A DNA stretch of 64,000 bases from NCBI GenBank assembly GCA_016721925.1, contig JADKHE010000013.1, forward strand, positions 653,440 to 717,439. Direction: 5' to 3'. This stretch comes from Candidatus Skiveiella danica. Its GTDB lineage: Bacteria > Pseudomonadota > Gammaproteobacteria > Burkholderiales > Burkholderiaceae_C. A program made the translations under genes and the position numbers. This document shows positions 33,761 to 41,714 of the stretch, piece after piece (positions within the stretch are counted from its first letter, which is position 1; the number at the start of each line of letters is the position of its first letter). The notes under the pieces are model-generated. The model was not told the origin of the DNA and did no database searches. It saw only the letters and a list, made by a program, of their open reading frames with translations.

Positions 33761-33875
33761 TCCCGACGTTTTGGTCCGGCTGGCGCTGCTGGACCTTCAC
33801 CCATCGATACCTTGCCGAATCTCGGAAACAGCGCCAGAAACTCCGTGCATGCTGAGGCGTAAGCCCTAGGTTCAA

Positions 33876-36227
33876 TCATGGACAGGTTCCATTGTCCGCA
33901 ATCGTGACCGTAGCAAGTGCGGAGGCCCCTGTGGAGTCAACCACGGTGATAACTACCGGGGTATTCGCCGCTACGCATCGTGTTCCATTGCTCCCCGTGG
34001 TCACGCTTACCTTGGATCCGACTACGGCGGCACGCAACAAGGCTATGTCAGAACTGAATACGCTAATTGATCCAGTCGCACCATAAACCGAGAGTGTGAT
34101 CGCCTGATTGTCCTTCTCGGACACCGTAAGCACGCTCGGAGAAAGGCGAATTCCTGGCGTCGCAGCGTTCGATGTGACCGAGTAAGGTGCCGACTGATTA
34201 TTTGCATCCAATACAGTAATTACTGTTTGCCCGGTTTGCTTCAGTTGGATCGTCAACTGGTCTGAACCCACGATAGAGGCGGTAGCTACAAGGATATTGC
34301 CAACGGAGGCCCGGTAAGGCGGAGCTCCAGCGACTATGGTCGCGACCAAGATATCGTCAATAATTCCGGTGGCGCTGTTCGGCGTTACGGACAGGGGTGT
34401 CAACCCGACCGTAACAGCGACGGTCGTACTAGCCCCGACCGCATCGCGGACCACAATACTGGCTGATCCAGCTTTAAGGCCAAGCACCTTCAGGCTATTA
34501 CCCACAAGCGAAACATCAGCCACAGTGCTATTGCTAGTGGTGGCCGTGTAAGGCCCGGTTCCGCCGCCCACACCATAAGTTTGGGTGGAACCAATGGCGA
34601 TCGTGACGCTCGGCGGTGCCGTTGTGTACAACGGCACCGTTGAAGCCGCTGGTACAGTAACTGCCACGTTCACCGTCGCGCCCTGACTGTCTCTGATGAC
34701 GACGTTTGCCGAGCCGGCCGTGATCCCGGTCACCGTCAGGCTGTTACCCACAAGCGTGACATCGGCGACGCTCGCATTGCTGCTGGTGGCCGTGTAAGGC
34801 CCGGTTCCGCCGCCCACACCATAAGTTTGGGTGGAACCAATGGCGATCGTGACGCTCGGCGGTGCCGTTGTGAACAACGGGACCGTTGTAGCCGCCGGCA
34901 CAGTAACGGCCACGTTCACCGTCGCGCCCTGACTGTCTCTGATGACGACGTTTGCCGCGCCAGCCGTAATCCCGGTCACCGTCAGGCTGTTACCCACAAG
35001 CGAAACATCGGCGACACTGGCATTGCTGCTCGTGGCTGTGTAGGGCCCGGTTCCACCTCCCACACCATAGGTTTGAGTTGAGGAAATGGCAATCGTGACA
35101 CTAGGAGGTGCCGTTGTGAACAACGGCACTGTTGAAGCCGCTGGTACAGTAACTGCCACGTTCACCGTCGCGCCCTGACTGTCTCTGATGACGACGTTTG
35201 CCGCGCCGGCCGTAATCCCGGTCACCTTCAGGCTGTTACCCACAAGCGAGACATCGGCGACACTGACATTGCTGCTGGTCGCTGTGTAGGGCCCTGTTCC
35301 ACCTCCCACACCATAGGTTTGAGTTGAGGAAATGGCAATCGTGACACTAGGGGGTGCCGTGGTAAACAGGGGCACAATCGCGGCGCCAACCACAGTGACT
35401 CGCAAAGTGACAATCGTGCCCGCACTGTCACGCACGAAAATACTTGCTGTTCCGGCTGTCAATCCGGTTATGGTGAGGTTTACGCCCTGCAAAGATACTG
35501 CGGCCACGTTGCTGTTGTCACTGGTGGCGGTATACGGACCAGTGCCCCCGCCGACAAGGTACGGTTGATCAGCGCCAACCGGACCGATACCCAAGGTCAA
35601 ACTAGGTGGGGCGGTTGTGTACAAAGGCAAAGACGACGCTACCGCCACACTAACCGACACATTCACCGTTCCACCAGCACTGTCACGGATGAGTATGTTG
35701 GTTGTACCGGCTGATACACCGGTGACGATGTAGTTGTTTCCGGCCATGGCAACAGTGGCAATAAGTGTATTGCTGCTTGTCACGGTATAGGGCCCCGTAC
35801 CACCATCAATGCTGTAAGTTTGGGCCCATGCGCTGCCGATCGCAACTGTAATGCTAGAAGGGGCAGTGGTATATAGAACCTTGGCGGGACTGCTGCTGAC
35901 GCTTAGTGCCACCTTCACCGAGGCGCCGGCACTATCTCGAATGGTCACTCCCGCTGTACCCGCTGCAACGCCGCCTACATCAAGCAAATTTCCATTAACC
36001 CAAACTATCGCAATCGCGGAATTGTCACTCGCTGCCGAGTATGGAGCCTTTCCTCCACCAATGGTGAACTCCTGGGACGCACCGGGGGCTAGCGTCAAAG
36101 TATCGGGCGCAGTGGTAAAGAGCGGGATAGTTGACGAGGTCGAGTTTGTACCTGGATCACCACCTCCGCCGCAGGCCACAATCAGGACCGCCAGAAAAAC
36201 ACCCAAGAGCAATTTCAATCTGCGCAT
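33876..36227 (-). CDS. Lipoprotein of nine Ig-like repeats, downstream of pilQ
   Basis: The product of about 783 residues is not recognised as a named family. The leader LLLGVFLAVLIVACGGGG is a lipoprotein signal with the lipid cysteine near residue 19. Nine beta-rich repeats of 79-93 residues follow (about residues 34, 116, 200, 285, 367, 449, 531, 610 and 691 onward). Typical units read PLFTTAPPSVTIAI, GGGTGPYTATSSN, DVSLVGNSLTVTGITAG and VVIRDSQGATVNVAVTV. The pattern resembles bacterial Ig-like (BIG2-type) domains. Units 4-7 are almost identical. The last unit has two cysteines that could form a disulfide. The ATG at 36227 has an AGGA upstream and lies 37 bases after pilQ. Base composition looks more AT-rich than the neighbours. 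A surface or pilus-related role is inference. Confidence 0.85.
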   Translation of the reverse strand: MRRLKLLLGVFLAVLIVACGGGGDPGTNSTSSTIPLFTTAPDTLTLAPGASQEFTIGGGKAPYSAASDNSAIAIVWVNGNLLDVGGVAAGTAGVTIRDSAGASVKVALSVSSSPAKVLYTTAPSSITVAIGSAWAQTYSIDGGTGPYTVTSSNTLIATVAMAGNNYIVTGVSAGTTNILIRDSAGGTVNVSVSVAVASSLPLYTTAPPSLTLGIGPVGADQPYLVGGGTGPYTATSDNSNVAAVSLQGVNLTITGLTAGTASIFVRDSAGTIVTLRVTVVGAAIVPLFTTAPPSVTIAISSTQTYGVGGGTGPYTATSSNVSVADVSLVGNSLKVTGITAGAANVVIRDSQGATVNVAVTVPAASTVPLFTTAPPSVTIAISSTQTYGVGGGTGPYTATSSNASVADVSLVGNSLTVTGITAGAANVVIRDSQGATVNVAVTVPAATTVPLFTTAPPSVTIAIGSTQTYGVGGGTGPYTATSSNASVADVTLVGNSLTVTGITAGSANVVIRDSQGATVNVAVTVPAASTVPLYTTAPPSVTIAIGSTQTYGVGGGTGPYTATTSNSTVADVSLVGNSLKVLGLKAGSASIVVRDAVGASTTVAVTVGLTPLSVTPNSATGIIDDILVATIVAGAPPYRASVGNILVATASIVGSDQLTIQLKQTGQTVITVLDANNQSAPYSVTSNAATPGIRLSPSVLTVSEKDNQAITLSVYGATGSISVFSSDIALLRAAVVGSKVSVTTGSNGTRCVAANTPVVITVVDSTGASALATVTIADNGTCP
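34401..35375 (-). repeat. Tandem array of four ~246-bp coding repeats
   Basis: Repeat units 4-7 of the lipoprotein form a DNA-level tandem array with boundaries near 35375, 35129, 34883, 34637 and 34401. Long identical tracts are visible, for example GTGTAAGGCCCGGTTCCGCC and TGACTGTCTCTGATGACGAC, recurring at 246-base spacing. Such arrays can expand or contract by recombination, and assembly from short reads may collapse them, so the copy number is uncertain. Confidence 0.9.
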
Positions 36228-36264
36228 TATTGCCATCCTATTCAAAGTAACTTTTCTGGGAACT

Positions 36265-38412
36265 TCAGCGCGCGATCGCACGCTCAGCAATCACCTTTGG
36301 CGTAATGAAGACCAGCAACTCCTGCTTGCTGGTATTGCGCGTACGGGTCTTGAACAGGTTTCCAAGGTAAGGAACATCGCCCAACAGCGGAACCTGGCTC
36401 ACAGACTCGTTTTCCTGCAACTCAAATATCCCGCCGATCACCACAGTGCCACCGTTCTCAACGAGGACTTGGGTCCTCACGTGTTTCGTGTTGATCGCGA
36501 TGCCCTGAGCCGTTGTTTCACCTCGGCTATCCTTGGTCACGTCCACGTCAAGAATAACGTTTCCTTCAGGGGTGATTTGGGGTGTCACCTCCAGCTTCAA
36601 CGAAGCTTTCCGGAAGGCAGTAGACGTAGCACCGCTGCTTGTAGCCTGCTGATACGGGTACTCCGTGCCTTGTTCGATTAATGCCTTTGCCTGATCTGCG
36701 GTAACGACGCGCGGACTCGCCACGATTTTGCCTTTGCCATCGGCCTCCATGGCAGACAACTCCAGATTCAGGAAGCGGTTCGCCGCGTTACTGAACAGTG
36801 CCATTGCAAACGTGGCCGGTGCATATCCACCTTGCCCGATGGCCGGCAGATTGACGAGCGTTGTGTTCAGGTTATTTAGTGACCCGGACGACTGTGTCGT
36901 GGTCGCCGTCATGGCGTCGTAGGTGCCCGCAAAGGCCACTCGGTCGCTACCACCACCCACCGGATATCCTGCCTGCCCCCCTTGGATACCACGCAGGTCC
37001 GCGCCACCTAGGCGGACGCCCAGCGAACGTCCAAACGTATCCTGAGCTTCGACGATACGCGCCTCGATCATGACCTGCCGGACCGGAATATCGAGTTTGG
37101 ACACCATTTCCTGGATCAATGCCAGTTTCGATGGAATGTCCGTGATGAACAGTTGATTGGTCCGCGGTTCCCCAAATGCGCTTCCTCGGGGGCTCATAAA
37201 CCGCTGGCCTTGAACGCCCCCTGGACCTCCAGCGTTGCTTTGATTAAGTTGCACCAGGATGTCCGATACCTTGGCGTAGTTCAGCTGAATGGAAATGCTG
37301 CGCAAGGGCTCAAGCCCCTGAATGGCCAAGCTCGATTCGAGTTCCTGCTTTTCCTTGGCGTTGATTTCATCCCTCGGGGCGATCATCAGGACGCTGCCCA
37401 CCTTGCGCATGCCCAGGTTCTTCGCACGCAGGATGATGTCAAGCGCTTGATCCCACGGTACATCTTTCAGACGCAGGGTGACCGAACCACCGACCGTGTC
37501 CGAGGTAACGATGTTGAAATTCGTGAAATCGGCAATTACCTGAAGAAGTGCTCGAACTTCGATGTTCTGGAAGTTCAAAGAGAGCTTCTCTCCACTGAAG
37601 TTTGCCCCTTGGGCCAGTTTTCCTGAGTCCACTTTCTGCGGTCGGACTTCGACCACGAACTGGTTGTCGCTCTGATAGGCGCTGTGTTCCCAGGCGCCGC
37701 GTGGTTCGATCACCATGCGTACCCGGTCGCCAGTCTGGAATGTCGTGACGGACTGGACAGGCGTACCAAAGTCCGAGACGTCCAGTCGACGCCGCATGCC
37801 TTCAGGCATCGATGACTTCAGAAACTCGACGACCAGTGTCTGCCCCTGCTGCTTGATGTCCACACCCACCTGGCTGTTTGCGAGGTCGACAATGACACGC
37901 CCTGCACCCTCAGCTCCCCTGCGGAAATCCATGTCCTTGATAGCAAGGACATCACGATTTCGGTCTTCGGAAAACACGGTGGCTGCAACCACGGCCCCAG
38001 ATGGTGCCGCCACCGGGTCAAGCGAAACAAACAGACTCTTGCCTCGGATTTCGGTCTTGTAGTTCGTCGTCTGCTTCAGATTCAGCACCAACCGGCTCCG
38101 ATCACCCGACTGAACCACGTTAATTGATCTAACGTTTCCCTGGTTGACATCGACAGTAGGCCTGCCCAATCCGTTCACTACTCCCAACAAATCTAACGCA
38201 ATTCGTGCTGGACTGTGGATCGAAAACCCGTTGGGCGATGTCGGAAGCTCCTGCGTAAGATCAACACGGATGATCTCAACACCCCCTTGAACAGAGGCTG
38301 TAACGGATTCGATGGTGTTCTGCGCGAACGCGGCAAATGACAGGAGTGTCGCTAATAAAACGGACATGCCACGGCACACTTGCTTTAGAACCATGCTCTG
38401 CTGATTTTTCAT
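36265..38412 (-). CDS. pilQ: Type IV pilus secretin PilQ
   Basis: PilQ forms the outer-membrane channel through which the type IV pilus passes. The 715-residue protein has a signal peptide ending in SFAAFAQ, two N-terminal AMIN-type regions (about 30-130 and 150-260), an STN/N0 domain (LNFQNIEVRALLQVIADFTNFN, given here as landmark VRALLQVIADFT), an N1 domain and a C-terminal secretin domain with VPLLGDVPYLGNLFKTR. The start overlaps the pilP stop by four bases. Confidence 0.98.
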   Translation of the reverse strand: MKNQQSMVLKQVCRGMSVLLATLLSFAAFAQNTIESVTASVQGGVEIIRVDLTQELPTSPNGFSIHSPARIALDLLGVVNGLGRPTVDVNQGNVRSINVVQSGDRSRLVLNLKQTTNYKTEIRGKSLFVSLDPVAAPSGAVVAATVFSEDRNRDVLAIKDMDFRRGAEGAGRVIVDLANSQVGVDIKQQGQTLVVEFLKSSMPEGMRRRLDVSDFGTPVQSVTTFQTGDRVRMVIEPRGAWEHSAYQSDNQFVVEVRPQKVDSGKLAQGANFSGEKLSLNFQNIEVRALLQVIADFTNFNIVTSDTVGGSVTLRLKDVPWDQALDIILRAKNLGMRKVGSVLMIAPRDEINAKEKQELESSLAIQGLEPLRSISIQLNYAKVSDILVQLNQSNAGGPGGVQGQRFMSPRGSAFGEPRTNQLFITDIPSKLALIQEMVSKLDIPVRQVMIEARIVEAQDTFGRSLGVRLGGADLRGIQGGQAGYPVGGGSDRVAFAGTYDAMTATTTQSSGSLNNLNTTLVNLPAIGQGGYAPATFAMALFSNAANRFLNLELSAMEADGKGKIVASPRVVTADQAKALIEQGTEYPYQQATSSGATSTAFRKASLKLEVTPQITPEGNVILDVDVTKDSRGETTAQGIAINTKHVRTQVLVENGGTVVIGGIFELQENESVSQVPLLGDVPYLGNLFKTRTRNTSKQELLVFITPKVIAERAIAR

Positions 38413-38951
38413 CTTGACCTCTCTTGCAACTGCAACGTGGCAGAGCGTTCAATCCACTCCCCTGCAGCATCCTGCACTATCTCTCTCAGGACGATCTCCG
38501 TTTCAGAGACCTTGGTTATTCGACCATAGTTCGGACCGAGATAATGCCCCGGCTTGACCTGATAAAGCAGGTTATCCACCCTGACTATCGCCACCAAATG
38601 TCCGCCCTTATTCAAGCTTCCAACCATCTTCATGCTATCCAGAGGCATACTTTCCAGCGGCTCTTTACGGCGGCTGAGCTCAGGCGCCACCAACGCGGCA
38701 TTGGAAGTTGCACTGCCAGACTCCTGGCGTAGGGCCTGCACCAAGCGTCCGACGCTGAAAGGATCTGCGCCCACCTCCTGCACATAGACTTGAGGCTGAA
38801 ACTTCTTGGGTGCAGGTATGGGTGCGATCTGGGGCTTGGTCTGGTTGCGTTGATCGGTCATCCACTGCTGCAACTCATCTTCACCTGACCCTGAACATCC
38901 GCCCAAGATCAAACCCAACAACACAACCGCAATGAACCGGCTGGCGATCAT
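38409..38951 (-). CDS. pilP: Type IV pilus assembly lipoprotein PilP
   Basis: PilP links the inner-membrane PilN/PilO dimer to PilQ. The 180-residue protein has a lipoprotein leader (VVLLGLILGGCSGSG) and a linker with PAPKKFQPQVYVQEVGADPF (PilP family), then the C-terminal beta domain with LVAIVRVDNLLYQVKPGHYLG and KVSETEIVLREIV. It overlaps both pilO and pilQ by four bases. Confidence 0.96.
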   Translation of the reverse strand: MIASRFIAVVLLGLILGGCSGSGEDELQQWMTDQRNQTKPQIAPIPAPKKFQPQVYVQEVGADPFSVGRLVQALRQESGSATSNAALVAPELSRRKEPLESMPLDSMKMVGSLNKGGHLVAIVRVDNLLYQVKPGHYLGPNYGRITKVSETEIVLREIVQDAAGEWIERSATLQLQERSR

Positions 38952-39622
38952 TTCTTGCCCCCTTTGGGCGCCGCCGCCTGGCGTTGGGCCGCAACTTCTT
39001 CCGGATCCAGGTAACGAAAGGTCTTGGCCGTCGCATCGAGCGACAAGGATCCGTCTCGGGCCGGCAAGAGGGTCAGGTTGTTCAAGGTCACGATACGGGA
39101 AAGATAGGCAATATCTGATGTGAACAAACCAATATCGTTGTAGCGCCCGGTCACCCTGATTGCAATAGGTAATTCGGCATAGTATTCCTTGACACTGACC
39201 TGCCCTGGACGGAATAAGTCAAACTGGAGACTGCGTCCTATGCCGGCTTGGTTGATATCCGACAGGAGCGCGTCCATTTCGGCCTTGCTGGGAAGCTGCT
39301 TTTCCATCTGGGTCACATACTGCAGGACCTGCTCCCTTTGCTTCTTCAGAGCTTCTAGGTTGACCGCCTGTGCAAGCTTCTTTGAGTAGTCATCACGCAG
39401 GCGCACTTCTTTTGCACGCTCGGCTTGTAGCTCTGCATCAGAATCCTGAAGCCACAAGTACCACAAGGCTCCAACCACGAACATGGATATGCACGCGCAA
39501 AAGAGGTAGCGCGGCAATGGCCCCCAAGCCGCCGGATTTCTCGAGTCAAGGTTACGGAACTGCTTCTGAACACCTTCGAAAAAAACTGCCAATTGGGTTG
39601 TCTGAACTTTTCGGGTCGCCAT
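38948..39622 (-). CDS. pilO: Type IV pilus inner-membrane protein PilO
   Basis: PilO dimerises with PilN in the pilus alignment complex. The 224-residue protein has a short cytosolic arm, one membrane helix (PRYLFCACISMFVVGALWYLW in part), a coiled coil to about residue 125 and the ferredoxin-like domain containing LPSKAEMDALLSDINQAG and FRPGQVSVKEYYAELPI. The tail is basic (APKGGKK). It is 14 bases after pilN. Confidence 0.96.
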   Translation of the reverse strand: MATRKVQTTQLAVFFEGVQKQFRNLDSRNPAAWGPLPRYLFCACISMFVVGALWYLWLQDSDAELQAERAKEVRLRDDYSKKLAQAVNLEALKKQREQVLQYVTQMEKQLPSKAEMDALLSDINQAGIGRSLQFDLFRPGQVSVKEYYAELPIAIRVTGRYNDIGLFTSDIAYLSRIVTLNNLTLLPARDGSLSLDATAKTFRYLDPEEVAAQRQAAAPKGGKK

Positions 39623-39636
39623 ATTTTTCCGCCCTC

Positions 39637-40374
39637 CTACGGCTTCACTACCGCGGACGATCCCGCGCCCCCTGCCGCACGAGCCACAGAAGCCGCACTG
39701 CCCGGAGCTGAAGCAGCGCTTGCCACAATGGCTGCCGCACCTGATGAGGCCGACGCGGCTCTGACTGGCGTTGAAGCCGCGCTAGCTGCCGCTGAAGCCG
39801 CATGCGCCACTTCACTGGGTCGGCGCAACTGAACACGGACGGTGAAGTTCGAGACCCTGCGTTGGTCTCTGGGAGAAAGGGCCACATTGCCCGCAACGAT
39901 TTCGACGAGTTCGGGGCGCGTCAGCCAAGGACTGTTGTTGGCAAAATTGCGCAACAATTCCGACACCCTCTCATTCGACTGCGCAGTACCCGTGATCGTC
40001 ACGGCCTGATTCTGCTGTCGCAAGGTCGTGAGGTAAACGCCATTCGGCAGTTGTCGCGTGATCTCGTTCAAGAGATGGACCGGCATGTTCCGGTCGGACT
40101 GCAAATCTTCAACGGCCTGCTGCCGGGCCCGCAGCGAGGCAATTTCAGCCTGCAGGGTGGCGACGTCCTTGATCTGCGCTTCCAATCGCTTGATTTCCGT
40201 CTGCAGGAACTGATTCCTGCCACGTTGATTAGAAATTTGCGTTTCGTACCAGACATAGACCAGACCCGCCACCAGCGCACCAAACAAGGCCGCAGCCACC
40301 AAGGTGGCGTAGAAATGTTCCTGCCGACGCTTGCGCGCGGCCTCACGGTGCGGCAACAGGTTGATGAGAATCAC
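39637..40374 (-). CDS. pilN: Type IV pilus inner-membrane protein PilN with Ala-rich tail
   Basis: PilN binds PilM through its cytosolic N-terminus (MILINLLPHREAARKRRQ) and pairs with PilO. A membrane helix (VAAALFGALVAGLVYVWY), a coiled coil and a ferredoxin-like domain follow to about residue 185. The protein then carries an unusual tail of about 60 residues made almost entirely of Ala, Ser, Val and Gly, so it is longer than most PilN proteins (245 residues). The tail may be a flexible periplasmic extension. The start overlaps the pilM stop by four bases. Confidence 0.95.
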   Translation of the reverse strand: MILINLLPHREAARKRRQEHFYATLVAAALFGALVAGLVYVWYETQISNQRGRNQFLQTEIKRLEAQIKDVATLQAEIASLRARQQAVEDLQSDRNMPVHLLNEITRQLPNGVYLTTLRQQNQAVTITGTAQSNERVSELLRNFANNSPWLTRPELVEIVAGNVALSPRDQRRVSNFTVRVQLRRPSEVAHAASAAASAASTPVRAASASSGAAAIVASAASAPGSAASVARAAGGAGSSAVVKP

Positions 40375-41450
40375 TGAAAAAACCTCCGCATGGCTAAACC
40401 GCAGGCGGTCAGGTAGGAGGGCGCCTCGCGGCGCAACTTGTTCTCACGAACGCCACCGCCGATTTCCATTCCAGCAAAAGGATCGATCAAACTGCAAGGA
40501 AAAGAGGTCTGCTGCGTCACTGCAGCCGTGAGGCCTGCCAATGCCGCCGAACCGCCAGCCAGGAAAGCATAGTCCACCCTGTTATAAGGCGTGCTGGTGA
40601 AAAAGAACTGCATGGCGCGACTGATTTCCTGCGCCGTGCTCTCGACAAATGGCTGAAGCACACCGCTACCGTAGTCATCTGGCAGATCACCACCACGCTT
40701 CTTGGTTTCCGCCTCTTCGGGCGTGAATCCATACTGCCGCACGATCAACTGGGTCAGTTGTGCGCCGCCAAAGGCCTGGTCACGGTCGTATAGCACTTCC
40801 TGATTGCGGATGACCTGCATGCTGGTCGTAAACGCACCGATCTCGAACAGAGCGACGATGGCATCCGCACCATTGTTGGGCAGCGTCTGGATCAGCCGAT
40901 CTGCGGCCAGCCTGGACGCATAGGACTCCACATCGAGAATCACGGCGTTCAGACCAGCGGCCTCGGCCAGCCCCTGCCGGTCCTGCACTTTGTCCTTGCG
41001 TGAAGCGGCGATCAGGACATCCACGTCACCCGCCGACGATGCGCTCGGCCCGATCACGCAGAAATCAAGGCTCACCTCATCAAGCGAGAAAGGAATGTAT
41101 TGATTGGCTTCCGACTCGACCTGAACCTCGAGTTCCTGCTCGCTCAGCCCACCCGGCAGAACGATCTTCTTGGTGATCACTGCCGAAGGCGGCAGCGCCA
41201 TCGCAACGTTCTTGGTTCGTGTTCCGCACTTCTTGACGGCACGCCGCACCGCCCCGGCCACTTCGTCGAAGTTTTCGATGTTCCCATCGGTGATCCAGCC
41301 ACGCTCCAGTGGCTCCATCGCGCAACGCTCCAGCGTGAACTGCCCTGAAGATCCGCGGCTCAACTCGACCAGCTTCACACTGGAGGAACTGACGTCCAAC
41401 CCAAGCATCGGCGCCGGGTGGCGGCTAAATAAGGATCCCAATGAGATCAA
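40371..41450 (-). CDS. pilM: Type IV pilus assembly ATPase-like protein PilM
   Basis: PilM is an actin-like cytosolic protein that binds ATP and PilN. The 359-residue product has LGLDVSSSSVKLVELS near the N-terminus (phosphate loop 1), LPGGLSEQELEVQVESEANQY in part, VALFEIGAFTTSMQVI (phosphate loop 2) and VDYAFLAGGSAALAGL (adenosine motif). It is the first gene of the leftward pilMNOPQ operon and is divergent from the PBP1A gene, so the 264-base gap should hold both promoters. Confidence 0.97.
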   Translation of the reverse strand: MISLGSLFSRHPAPMLGLDVSSSSVKLVELSRGSSGQFTLERCAMEPLERGWITDGNIENFDEVAGAVRRAVKKCGTRTKNVAMALPPSAVITKKIVLPGGLSEQELEVQVESEANQYIPFSLDEVSLDFCVIGPSASSAGDVDVLIAASRKDKVQDRQGLAEAAGLNAVILDVESYASRLAADRLIQTLPNNGADAIVALFEIGAFTTSMQVIRNQEVLYDRDQAFGGAQLTQLIVRQYGFTPEEAETKKRGGDLPDDYGSGVLQPFVESTAQEISRAMQFFFTSTPYNRVDYAFLAGGSAALAGLTAAVTQQTSFPCSLIDPFAGMEIGGGVRENKLRREAPSYLTACGLAMRRFFQ

Positions 41451-41683
41451 GACAGTCCCCTGAACCCGGCCATGAAGCAGCCGGCAAACTTAAGAAATCA
41501 CTTCAATGCTATCAGCAAGCCCGTTGCCTCTCAAAGGATTTTGGGACACCGGACACGCCGAAACGTTGTCAAAAGCCGACGTCCACCGCCTGCAATGCCT
41601 GAAGTGACCAAGAATAGTCCCTATCGTGTTGCGACAGGTAACAATCGGATACCAAGCGTACCGGCGTCGAGCTGATCGATTTT

Positions 41684-41689
41684 TATAAT
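41684..41689 (+). promoter_or_regulatory. Possible -10 box for the PBP1A gene
   Basis: A perfect TATAAT lies here, overlapping an ATG at 41688 that could otherwise start the PBP1A frame. If it is a -10 element, transcription begins near 41696 and the ATG at 41715 is the true start. No convincing -35 hexamer is seen at the usual distance. Confidence 0.4.
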
Positions 41690-41714
41690 GGGCTGGCGCA
41701 AATGTGCCTACCAT

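Noticed and set aside
41688..41714. ATG at 41688 as start of the PBP1A gene
   Set aside because: It overlaps a perfect TATAAT and would add nine residues before the family-like N-terminus.
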